A DNA stretch of 64,000 bases from Xestospongia bergquistia (taxonomy: Eukaryota > Porifera > Demospongiae > Haplosclerida > Petrosiidae). The translations under genes and the position numbers were made by a program. The DNA lies in assembly GCA_963965975.1 (NCBI GenBank), contig OZ014421.1, forward strand, positions 3,213,001 to 3,277,000. The letters run 5' to 3'. The stretch's first letter is position 1. Every line of letters starts with the position of its first letter. The notes below the pieces were generated by a model that saw only the letters and a program-made list of their open reading frames with translations, was not told the DNA's origin and did not search any database. Positions 9,912-24,700 of the stretch are shown here, one piece after another.

Positions 9912-12900
9912 ATTTAGTACAAGCCTTTTTACCCCCATTGTCTTTATTTTTGTATCAGTATGAGCTTGTAATAGTTTGTACTAGAAATCTTAAGACAGCA
10001 TTACTTCCTTTTAGCAAGCAATGAGTCACGACTTTATTTCTGCAGGGCTTTTTAGCAAGACAGAAGAAGGAACTGGATTGCATTCAACCGAATCATTTGA
10101 CAGTGTTCTCTGCAGTAAATCCGAGATAATAATGTTCCTCGGTACAGCCCAAGGGTAAATAAATACAGTCAAGTGTCAATACTTCATTTGCGTTAGTATA
10201 TCTAGCTTGAGTCTAAACTATTGTGTCAACTTTTGTATCAGTATCAGCTTGTAATGGTTTGTACTAGAAACCTTAGACTGCATTACTTCATTTTAGCAAT
10301 GAATGTGTCAGGACTTTACTTCTGCAGGGCTGTAGATCAAAACAGAAGAAGGAACTGTATCTTGTGCAGGGAAGTCATTTGACAGTGTTCTCTGCAGTCA
10401 TTCCAAGACAATGAAATTCCTCGTTACAACCAAAGGGAAAGACAGTAGTAACAAATACAGCCAGAGAAGCAGTACTCCATGTGCTGTAGTATATCTAACA
10501 TGACTTTTAAATTCAGTGCGCTTTAGCCCTTTCTTTTAGTGCATTTGTTATCTTAACTAACATATCGTAAATCTTTTTGAAATTTAGTAACCGGTATATT
10601 TTTTCGCAAGTTTCAATAAAATTGGACGAGAGTTTTTATTTAGTACTAGACTCGTACCCAGACTTTTGCGATAGAAAAGAAACCCTGGTCATTACTGCTT
10701 TAGCTTTCGCATAATTATTGACATCACATTGACACGCAAACAGTAGTTACCAGGCTCTTTTCTATTGCGAAAGCTTGGCTACAAGGCTATTTTAGTACAA
10801 GCCTTTTTACCCCCATTGTCTTTATTTTTGTATCAGTATGAGCTTGTAATAGTTTGTACTAGAAATCTTAAGACAGCATTACTTCCTTTTAGCAAGCAAT
10901 GAGTCACGACTTTATTTCTGCAGGGCTTTTTAGCAAGACAGAAGAAGGAACTGGATTGCATTCATCTAAGTGATTTGACAGTGTCCCTGCAGTAAATCCG
11001 AGACACTAATGTTCTCGCTACAGCCTATGGGCAAATAAATAGAGTCAGAGTATCAATACTCATTTGTGTTAGTATATCTAGCTTGACTTTAAATTCAATG
11101 AGCTTTAGCCCTTTGTTTAGTGCATTTGTCATCTTTAACTAAGCCTGTAATAAGTCATTTTAAAACATATATCTCACCTTTCCTTGTCTGTGTAATATAT
11201 ACACTTTAATAACCAGTATATTTAGTACAATGTAGCAAGTCTGAATAATATTAGTCAAGTGTTTTTAAAAGGCTTTTTACCCCCATTGTGTCTGCTTTTG
11301 TATCAGTATCAGCTTGTAAAGGTTTGTACTGGAAATCTTAGACAGCATTACTTCATTTTAGCAACTACTTAGTCATGACTATTTCTGCAGGGCTGTTTAG
11401 CAAGACAGAAGAAGGAACTGGATTTCATTCAACCAAATCATTTGACAGTGTTCTCTACAGTAAATCTGAGACAATATTATGTTCCTCACTACAGCCCAAG
11501 GGTAAATAAATACAGTCAAGTGTCAATACTTCATGTGCGTTAGTATATCTAGCTTGACTTTAAACTTATTGTGTCTACTTTTGTATCAGTATCAGCTTGT
11601 AATGGTTTGTACTAGAAACCTTAGACTGCATTACTTCATTTTAGCGATGAATGTGTCAGGACTTTACTTCTCCAGGGCTGTAGATGAAAAACAGAAGAAG
11701 GAATTGTATTCCATGCAGGGAAGTCATTTGACAGTGTTCTCTTCAGTAAATCCAAGACAATAATGTTCCTGGCTACAGCCCAAGGGTGAATAAATACAGT
11801 CAAGTGTCAATACTTCATGTGCTTTAGTATGGATCAAAACAGAAGAAGCAACTGCGTTCCATGCAGTGAAGTCATTTGACAGTGTTCTCTGCAGTAATTC
11901 CAAGACAATGAAATTCCTCGTTACAACAAAAAGGAATGACAGTAGTAACAAATACAGTCAGAGAAGCAGTACTCCATGTGCTGTAGTATATCTAACATGA
12001 CTTTTAAATTCAGTGAGCTTTAGCCCATTGTTTTAGTGTGTTTGTTATCTTAACTAACCTATTGTAAATCTTTTTGAAATTTAGTAACCGGTATATTTTG
12101 TAGCAAGTCTCAATAAAATTGGACGAGTGTTTTTATTTACTACTAGCCTCGTACCTAGACTTTTGCGATAGAAAAGAAACCCTGGTTATTACTACTTGTG
12201 CTTTCGCGTAATTATTGACATCACATTGACACGCAAACAGTAGTTACCAGGCTCTTTTCTATTGTGAAAGCTTGTCTACAAGGCTAATTTAGTACAAGCC
12301 TTTTTACCCCCATTGTCTTTATTTTTGTATCAGTTTGAGCTTGTAATAGTTTGTACTAGAAATCTTAAGAAAGCATTACTTCCTTTTAGCAAGCAATGAG
12401 TCACGACTTTATTTCTGCAGGGATTTTTAGCAAGACAGAAGAAGGAACTGGATTGCATTCAGCTAATTGATTTGACAGTTTCCCTGCAGTAATTCCGAGA
12501 CACTAATATTTCTCGCTACGGCCCATGGGCAAATAAATAGAGGCAGAGTATCAACACTTCATTTGTGTTAGTATATCTCGCTTGACTTTAAATTCAATGT
12601 GCTTTAGCCCTTAGTTTTAGTGCATTTGTTATCTTTAACTAAGCCTGTAATAAGTCATTTTAAAACATATATCTCACCTTTCCTTGTCTGTGTAATATAT
12701 ACACTTTAATAACCAGTGTATTTAGTACAATGTAGCAAGTCTGAATAATATTAGTCAAGTGTTTTTAAAAGGCTTTTTACCCCCATTGTGTCTTCTTTTG
12801 TATCAGTATCAGCTTGTAAAGGTTTGTACTAGAAATCTTAGACAGCATTACTTCGTTTTAGCAACTAATTAGTCATGACTTTATTTCTGCAGGGCTGTTT

Positions 12901-15900
12901 AGCAAGACAGAAGAAGGAACTGGATTTCATTCAACACCAGCCCAAGGATAAATAAATACAGTCAAGTGTCAATACTTCATGTGCGTGTAGTATATATAGC
13001 TAGACTTTAAACTTATTGTGTCTACTTTTCTATCAGTTCAGCTTCTAATGGTTTGTACTAGAAACCTTAGACTGCATTACTTCATTTTAGCAATGAATGT
13101 GTCAGTCCTTTACTTCTGCAGGGCTGTAGATCAAAACAGAAGAAGGAACTGTATTCCATGCAGGGAAGTCATTTGACAGTGTTCTCTGCAGTCATTCCAA
13201 GACAATGAAATTCCTCGTTACAACAAAAGGGAAAGACAGTAGTAACAAATACAGTCAGAGAAGCAGTACTCCATGTGCTGTAGTATATCTAACATGACTT
13301 TTAAATTCAGTGAGCTTTAGCCCTTTGTTTTAGTGCATTTGTTATCTTAACTAACCCCTCGTAAATCTTTTTGAAATTTAGTAACTGGTATATTTTGTAG
13401 CAAGTCTCAATAAAATTTAACAAGTGTTTTTATTTAGTACTAGCCTCGTACCTAGACTTTTGCAATAGAAAAGAAACCCTGGTCATTACTGCTTGTTCTT
13501 TCGCGTAGCTATTGACATCACATTGACATGCAAACAGTAGTTACCAGGCTCTTTTCTATTTCGAAAGCTTGGCTACAAGGCTAATTTAGTACAAGCCTTT
13601 TTACCCTAATTGTCTTTTTTTTGTTTAAGTATGAGCTTGTAATAGTTTGTACTAGAAATGTTAGACAGCATTACTTCCTTTTAGCAAGCAATGAGTCACG
13701 ACTTTATTTCTGCAGGGCTTTTAAAAAGGAACTGGATTGCATTCAGCTAAGTGATTTGACAGTGTCCTTGCAGTAAATCCGAGACACTAATGTTTCTCGC
13801 TACAGCCCATGGGCAAATAAATAGAGTCAGAGTATCAATACTCATTTGTGTTAGTATATCTAGCTTGACTTTAAATTCAATGAGCTTTAGCCCGTAGTTT
13901 TAGTGCATTTGTTATCTTTAACTAAGCCTGTAATAAGTCATTTTTAAATATATATCTCACCTTTCCTTGTCTGTGTAATATATACACTTTAATAACCAGT
14001 ATATTTAGTACAATGTAGCAAGTCTGAATAATATTAGACAAGTGTTTTTAAAAAGGCTTTTTACCCCCATTGTGTCTGCCTTTGTATCAGTATCAGCTTG
14101 TAAAGGTTTGTACTAGAAATCTTAGACAGCATTCCTTCGTTTTAGCAACTAATTAGTCATGACTTTATTTCTGCAGGGCTGTTTAGCAAGACAGAAGAAG
14201 GAACTGTATATCATTCAATCAAATCATTTGACAGTGTTCTCTGCAGTAAATCCGAGACAATATATGTTTCTCATTACAGCCCAAGGGTAAATAAATACAG
14301 TCAAGTGTCAATACTTCATTTGCGTTAGTATATCTAGCTTGACTTTAAACTTATTGTGTCTACTTTTGTATCAGTATCAGCTTGTAATGGTTTGTACTAG
14401 AAACCTTAGACTGCATTACTTCATTATAGCAATAAATGTGTCAGGACTTTATTTCTGCAGGGCTGTAGATCAAAACAGAAGAAGGAACTGTATTCCATGC
14501 AGGGAAGTCATTTAACAGTGTTCTCTGCAGTAATTCCAAAACAATAATGTTCCTCGCTACAGCCCAAGTGTAATTAAATACAGTCAAGTGTCAGTACTTC
14601 ATGTGCTTTAGTATGGATCAAAACAGAAGAAGGAACTGTATTCCATGCAGGGAAGTCATTTGACAGTGTTCTCTGCAGTCATTCCAAGACAATGAAATTC
14701 CTCGTTACAACAAAAGGGAAAGACAGTAGTAACAAATACAGTCAGAGAAGCAGTACTCCATGTGCTGTAGTATATCTAACATGACTTTTAAATTCAGTGA
14801 GCTTTAGCCCTTTGTTTAGTGCATTTGTTATCTTAACTAACCTGTCGTAAATCTTTTTCAAATTTAGTAACTGGTGTATTTTGTAGCAAGTCTCAATAAA
14901 ATTGGACAAGTGTTTTTATTTAGTACTAGCCTCGTACCTAGACTTTTGCGATAGAAAAGAAACCCTGGTCATTACTGCTTGTTCTTTCACGTAGCTATTG
15001 ACATCACATTGACACGCAAACAGTAGTTACCAGGCTCTTTTCTATTGCGAAAGCTTGGCTACAAGGCTAATTTAGTACAAGCCTTTTTACCCTCATTGTC
15101 TTTATTTTTGTATAAGTATGAGGTTGTAATAATTTGTACTAGAAATGTTAGACAGCATTACTTCCTTTTAGCAAGCAATGAGTCACGACTTTATTTCTGC
15201 AGGGCTTTTTAGCATAACAGAAGAAGGAACTGGATTGCATTCAGCTAATTGATTTGACAGTGTCCTTGCAGTAAATCCGAGACACTAATGTTTCTTGCTA
15301 CAGCCCATGGGCAAATAAATAGCATCAGACTATCAATACTTCATTTACGTTAGTATATCTAGCTTGATTTTAAATTCAATGAGCTTTAGCCCTTAGTTTT
15401 AGTGCATTTGTTATCTTTAACTAAGCCTGTGATAAGTCATTTTAAAATATATATCTCACCTTTCCTTGTCTGTGTAATGTATACACTTTAATAACCAGTA
15501 TATTTAGTACAATGTAGCAAGTCTGAACAATATTAGTCAAGTGTTTCTAATAGACTTTTTACCCCTATTTTGTCCGCTTTTGTATCAATATCAGCTTGTA
15601 AAGGTTTGTAATAGAAATCTTAGACAGCGTTACTTTCTTTTAGCAAGCAATGAGTCATGACTTTATTTCTGCAGTGCTGTTTAGCAAGAAGAAGAAGGAA
15701 CTGGATTCCATTCAGCCAAGTCATTTGACAGAGTGTTCCCTTCAGTAAATCCGAGACACTAATGTTCCTTACTACAGCCCAAGGGAAATTAAATACAGTC
15801 AAGTGTGAATACTTCATGTGCATTAGTATATCTAGCTTGACTTTAAACTTATTGTGTCTACTTTTGTATCAGTATCAGCTTGTAATGGTTTGTACTAGAA

Positions 15901-16274
15901 ACCTTAGACTGCATTACTTCATTTTAGCAATGAATGTGTCATGACTTTACTTCTGCAGGGCTGTAGATCAAAACAGAAGAAGGAACTGTATTCCTTGCAG
16001 GGAAGTCATTTGACTGTTCTTTGCAGTAATTCCAAGACAATGAAATTCCTCGTTACAACCAAATGGAAAGACAGTAGTAACAGATACAGTCAGAGAAGCA
16101 GTACTCCATGTGCTGTAGTATATCTAACATGACTTTTAAATTCATTGAGCTTTAGCCCTTTGTTTTAGTGCATTTGTTATCTTAACTAACCTATCGTAAG
16201 TCTTTTTTAAATTTAGTAACCAGTATATTTGTAGCAAGTCTCAATAAAATTGGACGAGTGTTTTTATTTAGTAC

Positions 16275-16412
16275 TAGCCTCGTACCCAGACTTTTGCGAT
16301 AGAAAAGAAACCCTGGTCATTACTGCTTGTGCTTTCGCGTAATTATTGCCATCACATTGACACGCAAACAGTAGTTACCAGGCTCTTTTCTATTGCGAAA
16401 GCTTGGCTACAA
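16275..16412 (+). mobile_element. MITE copy that has lost its terminal GGCTA
   Basis: The right end reads GGCTACAAATTTAGTAC, so the last five bases of the right TIR are missing while the flanking repeat remains. Confidence 0.7.
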
Positions 16413-16869
16413 ATTTAGTACAAGCCTTTTTACCCCCATTGTTTTTATTTTTGTATAAGTATGAGCTTGTAATAATTTGTACTAGAAATCTTAAGACAGC
16501 ATTACTTCCTTTTAGCAAGCAATGAGTCACGACTTTATTTCTGCAGGGCTTTTAAAAAGGAACAGGATTGCATTCAGCTAATTGATTTGACAGTGTGTCT
16601 GCTATAAATCCGAGTCACTAATGTTTCTCGCTACAGCCCATGGGCAAATAAATAGAGTCAGAGTATCAATACTTCATTTGTGTTAGTATATCTAGCTTGA
16701 CTTTAAATTCAATGAGCTTTAGCCCTTAGTTTTAGTGCATTTGTTCTCTTTAACTAAGCCTGTAATAATTCATTTTAAAATATATATCTCACCTTTTCTG
16801 GTCTGTGTAATATATGCACTTTAATAAGCAGTATATTTAGTACAATGTAGCAAGTCTGAATAATATTAG

Positions 16870-19800
16870 TCAAGTGTTTTTTAAAGGCTTTTTACCCCCA
16901 TTGTGTCTGCTTTTGTATCAGTATCAGCTTGTAAACGTTTGTACTAGAAATCTTAGACAGCATTAAGTCCTTTTAGCAAGTAATTAGTCATGACTTTATT
17001 TCTGCAGGGCTTTTTTTCAAGGCAGAAGAAGGAAGTGGATTCCATTCAGCCAAGTCATTTGACAGAGTGTTCCCTCAGTAAATCCGAGACACTAATGTTC
17101 CTCGTTACAGCCCATCTTAACTAAACTTATTGTAAGTCTTTTTTAAATATAATATCTCACTAGTCCGTAATATAAAGACTTCAGTAACCGGTGTATTTTG
17201 TACTATATATATAGCGTGTCTCAATAAAATTAGTCGAGCGTTTTTATTTAGTACAAGCCATTTTACCCCCATAGTGTTTAGTTTTGAATGAGTATGACTT
17301 TGTAGTTGTTTATACTAGAAAACTTAGGAAATTACTTCTGCAGAGCGATTTAGCAAGACAGAAGAAGAACTGGATTCTATTTTGCCAAGTCATTTAACAG
17401 TTTTCTACAGTAAATAACGTTCCTCGCTACAGCCCTAAGGCAAATAAATACAATCAGAATATTATTACTTCATGTGCATTAGTATATCCACCTTGACTTT
17501 AAATTGAATGAGCTTTAGCCCTTAGTTTTAGTGCATTTGTAGTATCAGCTTGAAATTGTTTGTACTAGAAATCTTAGACAGCATTACTTCATTTTAGCAA
17601 CCAATGAATCACAACTTTATTTCTGCAGGGCTGTTTAACAAGACAGAAGAAGGAACTGGATTCCATTCAGCATTTGATAGTGTTCTCTGCAGTAAATCCG
17701 AGACAATAATGTTCCTCGCTACAACCCAAAGGCAAATAAATAGTGTCAATACTTCATGCGCATTAGTATATCTACCTTCACTTTAAATTCAATGTGCTTT
17801 ATCCCTACCTACCTTGACTTAAAATTCAATGAGCTTTAGTCTTATCTACCTTGACTTTAAATTCAATGAGCTTTAGCCCTTAGTTTAGTGCTTTTGTAGT
17901 ATCAGCTTGTAATAGTTTGTACTTGACAGCATTACTTTGTTTTAACAAGCAATGAATCATGACTTTATTTAGCAAGACAGAAGAAGGAACTGGATTTCAT
18001 TCAGCCAAATCATATGATAGTGTTCTCTGCAGTAAATCCAAGACAAAAATGTTTCTCGCTACAGCCCAAGGGTAAATAAATACAGTCAAGTGTCAATACT
18101 TCATGTGCTTTAGTATGGATCAAAACAGAAGTAGGAACTGTATTCCATGCTGGGAAGTCATTTGACAGTGTTCTCTGCAGTAATTCCAAGACAATGAAAT
18201 TCCTCGTTACAACAAAAGGGAAAGACAGTAGTAACAAATACAGTCAGAGAAGCAGTACTCCATGTGCTGTAGTATATCTAACATGACTTTTAAATTCAGT
18301 GAGCTTTAGACCTTAGTTTTAGTGCGTTTGTTATCTTAACTAACCTATCGTAAATCTTTTTGAAATTTAGTAACCGGTATATTTTGTAGCAAGTCTCAAT
18401 AAAATTGGACGAGTGTTTTTATTTAGTACTAGCCTCGTACCCATACTTTTACAATAGAAAAGAAACCCTGGTCATTACTGCTTGTGCTTTCACATAATTA
18501 TTGACATCGCATTGACACGCAAACAGTAGTTACCAGGATCTTTTCTATTGCGAAAGCTTGGCTACAAAGCTAATTTAGTACAATCCTTTTTACCCCCATT
18601 GTCTTTATTTTTGTATCAGTATGAACTTGTAATAGTTTGTACTAGAAATCTTAAGACAGCATTACTTCCTTTTAGCAAGCAATGACTCACGACTTTATTT
18701 CTGCAGGGCTTTTTAGCAAGACAGAAGAAGGAACTGGATCGCATTCAGCTAAGTGATTTGACAGTGTCCCTGCAGTAAATCCGAGACACTAATGTTTCTC
18801 GCTACAGCCTATGGGCAAATAAATAGAGTCAGAGTATCAATACTTCATTTGTGTTAGTATATCTAGCTTGACTTTAAAGTCAATGAGCTTTAGCCCTTAG
18901 TTTTAGTGCATTTGTTATCTTTAACTAAGCCTGTAATAAGTCATTTTAAAATATATATCTCACCTTTCCTTGTCTGTGTAATATATACACTTTAATAACC
19001 AGTATATTTAGTACAATGTAGCAAGTCTGAATAATATTAGTCAAGGGTTTTTAAAAAGGCTTTTTACCCCCATTGTGTCTGCTTTTGTTTCAGTATCAGC
19101 TTGTAAAGGTTTGTACTAGAAATCTTAGACAGTATTACTTCGTTTTAGCAACTAATTAGTCATGACTTTATTTCTGCAGGGCTGTTTAGCAAGACAGAAG
19201 AAGGAACTGTATTTCATTCAATCAAATCATTTGACATTGTTCTCTGCAGTAAATCCGAGACAATATATGTTTCTCACTACAGCCCAAGGATAAATAAATA
19301 CAGTCAAGTGTCAATACTTCATGTGCGTTAATATATCTAGGTTGACTTTAAACTTATTGTGTCTACTTTTGTATCAGTATCAGCTTGTAATGTTTTGTAC
19401 TAGAAACCTTAGACTGCATTACTTCATTTTAGCAAACAATGTTTCAGGGCTTCACTTCTGCAGGGCTGTAGATCAAAACAGAAGAAGGAACTGTATTCCA
19501 TGCAGGGAAGTCATTTGACAGTGTTCTCTGCAGTCATTCCAAGACAATGAAATTCCTCGTTACAACCAAAGGGAAAGACAGTAGTAACAAATACAGTCAG
19601 AGAAGCAGTACTCCATGTGCTGTAGTATATCTAACATGACTTTTAAATTCAGTGAGCTTTAGACCTTAGTTTTAGTCCGTTTGTTATCTTAACTAACCTA
19701 TTGTAAGTCTTTTTGAAATAGTATATTTTGTAGCAAGTCTCAATAAAATTGGACGAGTGTTTTTATTTAATACTAGCCTCGTAGCCATACTTTTGCGATA

Positions 19801-21721
19801 GAAAAGAAACCCTGGTCATTACTGCTTGTGCTTTCGCATAATTATTGACATCACATTGACACGCAAACAGTAGTTACCAGGCTTTTTTCTATTTCGAAAG
19901 CTTGGCTACAAGGCTTATTTAGTACAAGCCTTTTTACCCCCATTGTCTTTATTTTTGTATAAGTATGAGCTTGTAATAGTTTGTATTAGAAATGTTAGAC
20001 AGCATTACTTCCTTTTAGCAAACAATGAGTCACGACTTTATTTCTGCAGGGCTTTTTAGCAAGACAGAAGAAGGAACTGGATCGCATTCAGCTAATTGAT
20101 TTGACAGTGTCCCTGCAGTAAATCCGAGACACTAATGTTTCTCGCTACAGCCCATGGGCAAATAAATAGAGTCAGAGTATCAATACTTCATTTGTGTTAG
20201 TATATCTAGCTTGACATTAAATTCAATGAGCTTTAGCCCGTAGTTTTAGTGCATTTGTTATCTTTAACTAAGCCTGTAATAAGTCATTTTAAAACATATC
20301 TCACCTTTCCTTGTCTGTGTAATATATACACTTTAATAACCAGTATATTTAGTACAATGTAGCAAGTCTGAATAATATTAGTCAAGTGTTTTTAAAAGGC
20401 TTTTTACTCCCATTGTGTCTTCTTTTGTATCAGTATCAGCTTGTAAAGGTTTGTACTAGAAATCTTAGACAGCATTACTTCGTTTTAGCAACTAATTAGT
20501 CATGACTTTATTTCTGCAGGGCTGTCTAGCAAGACAGAAAAAGGAACTGGATTTTATTCAACCAAATCATTTGACATTGTTCTCTGCAGTAAATCTGAGA
20601 CAATATATGTTCCTCACTACTGCCCAAGGGTAAATAAATACAGTCAAGTGTCAATACTTCATGTGCGTTAGCATATCTAGTTTGACTTTAAACTTATTGT
20701 GTCTACTTTTGTATCAGTATCAGCTTGTAATGGTTTGTACTAGAAACCTTAGACTGCATTACTTCATTTTAGCAATGAATGTGTCAGGACTTTACTTCTG
20801 CAGGGCTGTAGATCAAAACAGAAGAAGGAACTGTATTCCATGCAGGGAAGTCATTTGACAGTGTTCTCTGCAGTCATTCCAAGACAATGAAATTCCTCGT
20901 TACAACCAAAGGGAAAGACAGTAGTAACAAATACAGTCAGAGAAGCAGTACTGCATGTGCTGTAGTATATCTAACATGACTTTTAAATTCATTGAGCTTT
21001 AGACCTTAGTTTTAGTGCGTTTGTTATCTTAACTAACCTATTGTAAGTCTTTTTGAAATAGTATATTTTGTAGCAAGTCTCAATAAAATTGGACGAGTGT
21101 TTTTATTTAATACTAGCCTCGTACCCATACTTTTGCGATAGAAAAGAAACACTGGTCATTACTGCTTGTGCTTTCGCATAATTATTGACATCACATTGAC
21201 ACGCAAACAGTAGTTACCAGGCTTTTTTCTATTTCGAAAGCTTGGCTACAAGGCTTATTTAGTACAAGCCTTTTTACCCCCATTGTCTTTATTTTTGTAT
21301 AAGTATGAGGTTGTAATAGTTTGTACTAGAAATGTTAGACAGCATTACTTCCTTTTAGCAAACAATGAGTCACGACTTTATTTCTGCAGGGCTTTTTAGC
21401 AAGACAGAAGAAGGAACTGGATCGCATTCAGCTAAGTGATTTGACAGTGTCCCTGCAGTAAATCCGAGACAGTAATGTTTCTCGCTACAGCCCATGGTCA
21501 AATAAATAGAGTCAGAGTATCAATACTTCGTTTGTTTTAGTATATCTAGCTTGACTTTAAATTCAATGAGCTTTAGCCCTTAGTTTTAGTGCATTTGTTA
21601 TCTTTAACTAAGCCTGTAATAAGTCATTTTAAAACATATCTCACCTTTCCTTGTCTGTGTAATATATACACTTTAATAACCAGTATATTTAGTACAATGT
21701 AGCAAGTCTGAATAATATTAG
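16870..21721 (+). repeat. 4852-bp segmental tandem duplication, copy A
   Basis: This stretch repeats at +4852 with only scattered differences (for example 17281 G against 22133 C, and 17683 GATAG against GACAG). Breakpoints lie somewhere in 16830-16880, inside sequence shared by both copies. It contains MITEs at 18430, 19774 and 21114 and an empty MITE site at 17246-17254. Confidence 0.88.
17774..17880 (+). repeat. 37-bp tandem repeat, about 3 copies (in 4852-bp copy A)
   Basis: The units include variants GTGCTTTATCCCTACC and GAGCTTTAGTCTTATC. The identical cluster at 22626-22732 is the copy carried by the 4852-bp duplication. Confidence 0.7.
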
Positions 21722-24700
21722 TCAAGTGTTTTTTAAAGGCTTTTTACCCCCATTGTGTCTGCTTTTGTATCAGTATCAGCTTGTAAACGTTTGTACTAGA
21801 AATCTTAGACAGCATTAAGTCCTTTTAGCAAGTAATTAGTCATGACTTTATTTCTGCAGGGCTTTTTTTCAAAGCAGAAGAAGGAAGTGGATTCCATTCA
21901 GCCAAGTCATTTGACAGAGTGTTCCCTCAGTAAATCCGAGACACTAATGTTCCTCGTTACAGCCCATCTTAACTAAACTTATCGTAAGTCTTTTTTAAAT
22001 ATAATATCTCACTAGTCCGTAATATAAAGACTTCAGTAACCGGTGTATTTTGTACTATATATATAGCGTGTCTCAATAAAATTAGTCGAGCGTTTTTATT
22101 TAGTACAAGCCATTTTACCCCCATAGTGTTTACTTTTGAATGAGTATGACTTTGTAGTTGTTTATACTAGAAAACTTAGGAAATTACTTCTGCAGAGCGA
22201 TTTAGCAAGACAGAAGAAGAACTGGATTCTATTTTGCCAAGTCATTTAACAGTTTTCTACAGTAAATAACGTTCCTCGCTACAGCCCTAAGGCAAATAAA
22301 TACAATCAGAATATTATTACTTCATGTGCATTAGTATATCCACCTTGACTTTAAATTGAATGAGATTTAGCCCTTAGTTTTAGTGCATTTGTAGTATCAG
22401 CTTGAAATTGTTTGTACTAGAAATCTTAGACAGCATTACTTCATTTTAGCAACCAATGAATCACAACTTTATTTCTGCAGGGCTGTTTAACAAGACAGAA
22501 GAAGGAACTGGATTCCATTCAGCATTTGACAGTGTTCTCTGCAGTAAATCCGAGACAATAATGTTCCTCGCTACAACCCAAAGGCAAATAAATAGTGTCA
22601 ATACTTCATGCGCATTAGTATATCTACCTTCACTTTAAATTCAATGTGCTTTATCCCTACCTACCTTGACTTAAAATTCAATGAGCTTTAGTCTTATCTA
22701 CCTTGACTTTAAATTCAATGAGCTTTAGCCCTTAGTTTAGTGCTTTTGTAGTATCAGCTTGTAATAGTTTGTACTTGACAGCATTACTTTGTTTTAACAA
22801 GCAATGAATCATGACTTTATTTAGCAAGACAGAAGAAGGAACTGGATTTCATTCAGCCAAATCATATGATAGTGTTCTCTGCAGTAAATCCAAGACAAAA
22901 ATGTTTCTCGCTACAGCCCAAGGGTAAATAAATACAGTCAAGTGTCAATACTTCATGTGCTTTAGTATGGATCAAAACAGAAGTAGGAACTGTATTCCAT
23001 GCTGGGAAGTCATTTGACAGTGTTCTCTGCAGTAATTCCAAGACAATGAAATTCCTCGTTACAACAAAAGGGAAAGACAGTAGTAACAAATACAGTCAGA
23101 GAAGCAGTACTCCATGTGCTGTAGTATATCTAACATGACTTTTAAATTCAGTGAGCTTTAGACCTTAGTTTTAGTGCGTTTGTTATCTTAACTAACCTAT
23201 CGTAAATCTTTTTGAAATTTAGTAACCGGTATATTTTGTAGCAAGTCTCAATAAAATTGGACGAGTGTTTTTATTTAGTACTAGCCTCGTACCCATACTT
23301 TTACAATAGAAAAGAAACCCTGGTCATTACTGCTTGTGCTTTCACATAATTATTGACATCGCATTGACACGCAAACAGTAGTTACCAGGATCTTTTCTAT
23401 TGCGAAAGCTTGGCTACAAAGCTAATTTAGTACAATCCTTTTTACCCCCATTGTCTTTATTTTTGTATCAGTATGAACTTGTAATAGTTTGTACTAGAAA
23501 TCTTAAGACAGCATTACTTCCTTTTAGCAAGCAATGACTCACGACTTTATTTCTGCAGGGCTTTTTAGCAAGACAGAAGAAGGAACTGGATCGCATTCAG
23601 CTAAGTGATTTGACAGTGTCCCTGCAGTAAATCCGAGACACTAATGTTTCTCGCTACAGCCTATGGGCAAATAAATAGAGTCAGAGTATCAATACTTCAT
23701 TTGTGTTAGTATATCTAGCTTGACTTTAAAGTCAATGAGCTTTAGCCCTTAGTTTTAGTGCATTTGTTATCTTTAACTAAGCCTGTAATAAGTCATTTTA
23801 AAATATATATCTCACCTTTCCTTGTCTGTGTAATATATACACTTTAATAACCAGTATATTTAGTACAATGTAGCAAGTCTGAATAATATTAGTCAAGGGT
23901 TTTTAAAAAGGCTTTTTACCCCCATTGTGTCTGCTTTTGTTTCAGTATCAGCTTGTAAAGGTTTGTACTAGAAATCTTAGACAGTATTACTTCGTTTTAG
24001 CAACTAATTAGTCATGACTTTATTTCTGCAGGGCTGTTTAGCAAGACAGAAGAAGGAACTGTATTTCATTCAATCAAATCATTTGACATTGTTCTCTGCA
24101 GTAAATCCGAGACAATATATGTTTCTCACTACAGCCCAAGGGTAAATAAATACAGTCAAGTGTCAATACTTCATGTGCGTTAATATATCTAGGTTGACTT
24201 TAAACTTATTGTGTCTACTTTTGTATCAGTATCAGCTTGTAATGTTTTGTACTAGAAACCTTAGACTGCATTACTTCATTTTAGCAAACAATGTTTCAGG
24301 GCTTCACTTCTGCAGGGCTGTAGATCAAAACAGAAGAAGGAACTGTATTCCATGCAGGGAAGTCATTTGACAGTGTTCTCTGCAGTCATTCCAAGACAAT
24401 GAAATTCCTCGTTACAACCAAAGGGAAAGACAGTAGTAACAAATACAGTCAGAGAAGCAGTACTCCATGTGCTGTAGTATATCTAACATGACTTTTAAAT
24501 TCAGTGAGCTTTAGACCTTAGTTTTAGTCCGTTTGTTATCTTAACTAACCTATTGTAAGTCTTTTTGAAATAGTATATTTTGTAGCAAGTCTCAATAAAA
24601 TTGGACGAGTGTTTTTATTTAATACTAGCCTCGTAGCCATACTTTTGCGATAGAAAAGAAACCCTGGTCATTACTGCTTGTGCTTTCGCATAATTATTGA

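Larger units (their letters stand above)
7904..16869 (+). repeat. Left part of the array, diverged units
   Basis: The units here differ more from each other than those at 16870-35180. The segment 7904-9768 lacks complete MITEs and keeps an empty MITE site at 8512-8520. From 9769 units carry MITEs at 9769, 10647, 12144, 13441, 14927 and 16275. Small deletions are common; for example the alpha module at 13710-13735 and at 16545-16560 reads GGGCTTTTAAAAAGGAAC, which lacks the usual AGCAAGACAGAAG. Confidence 0.8.
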
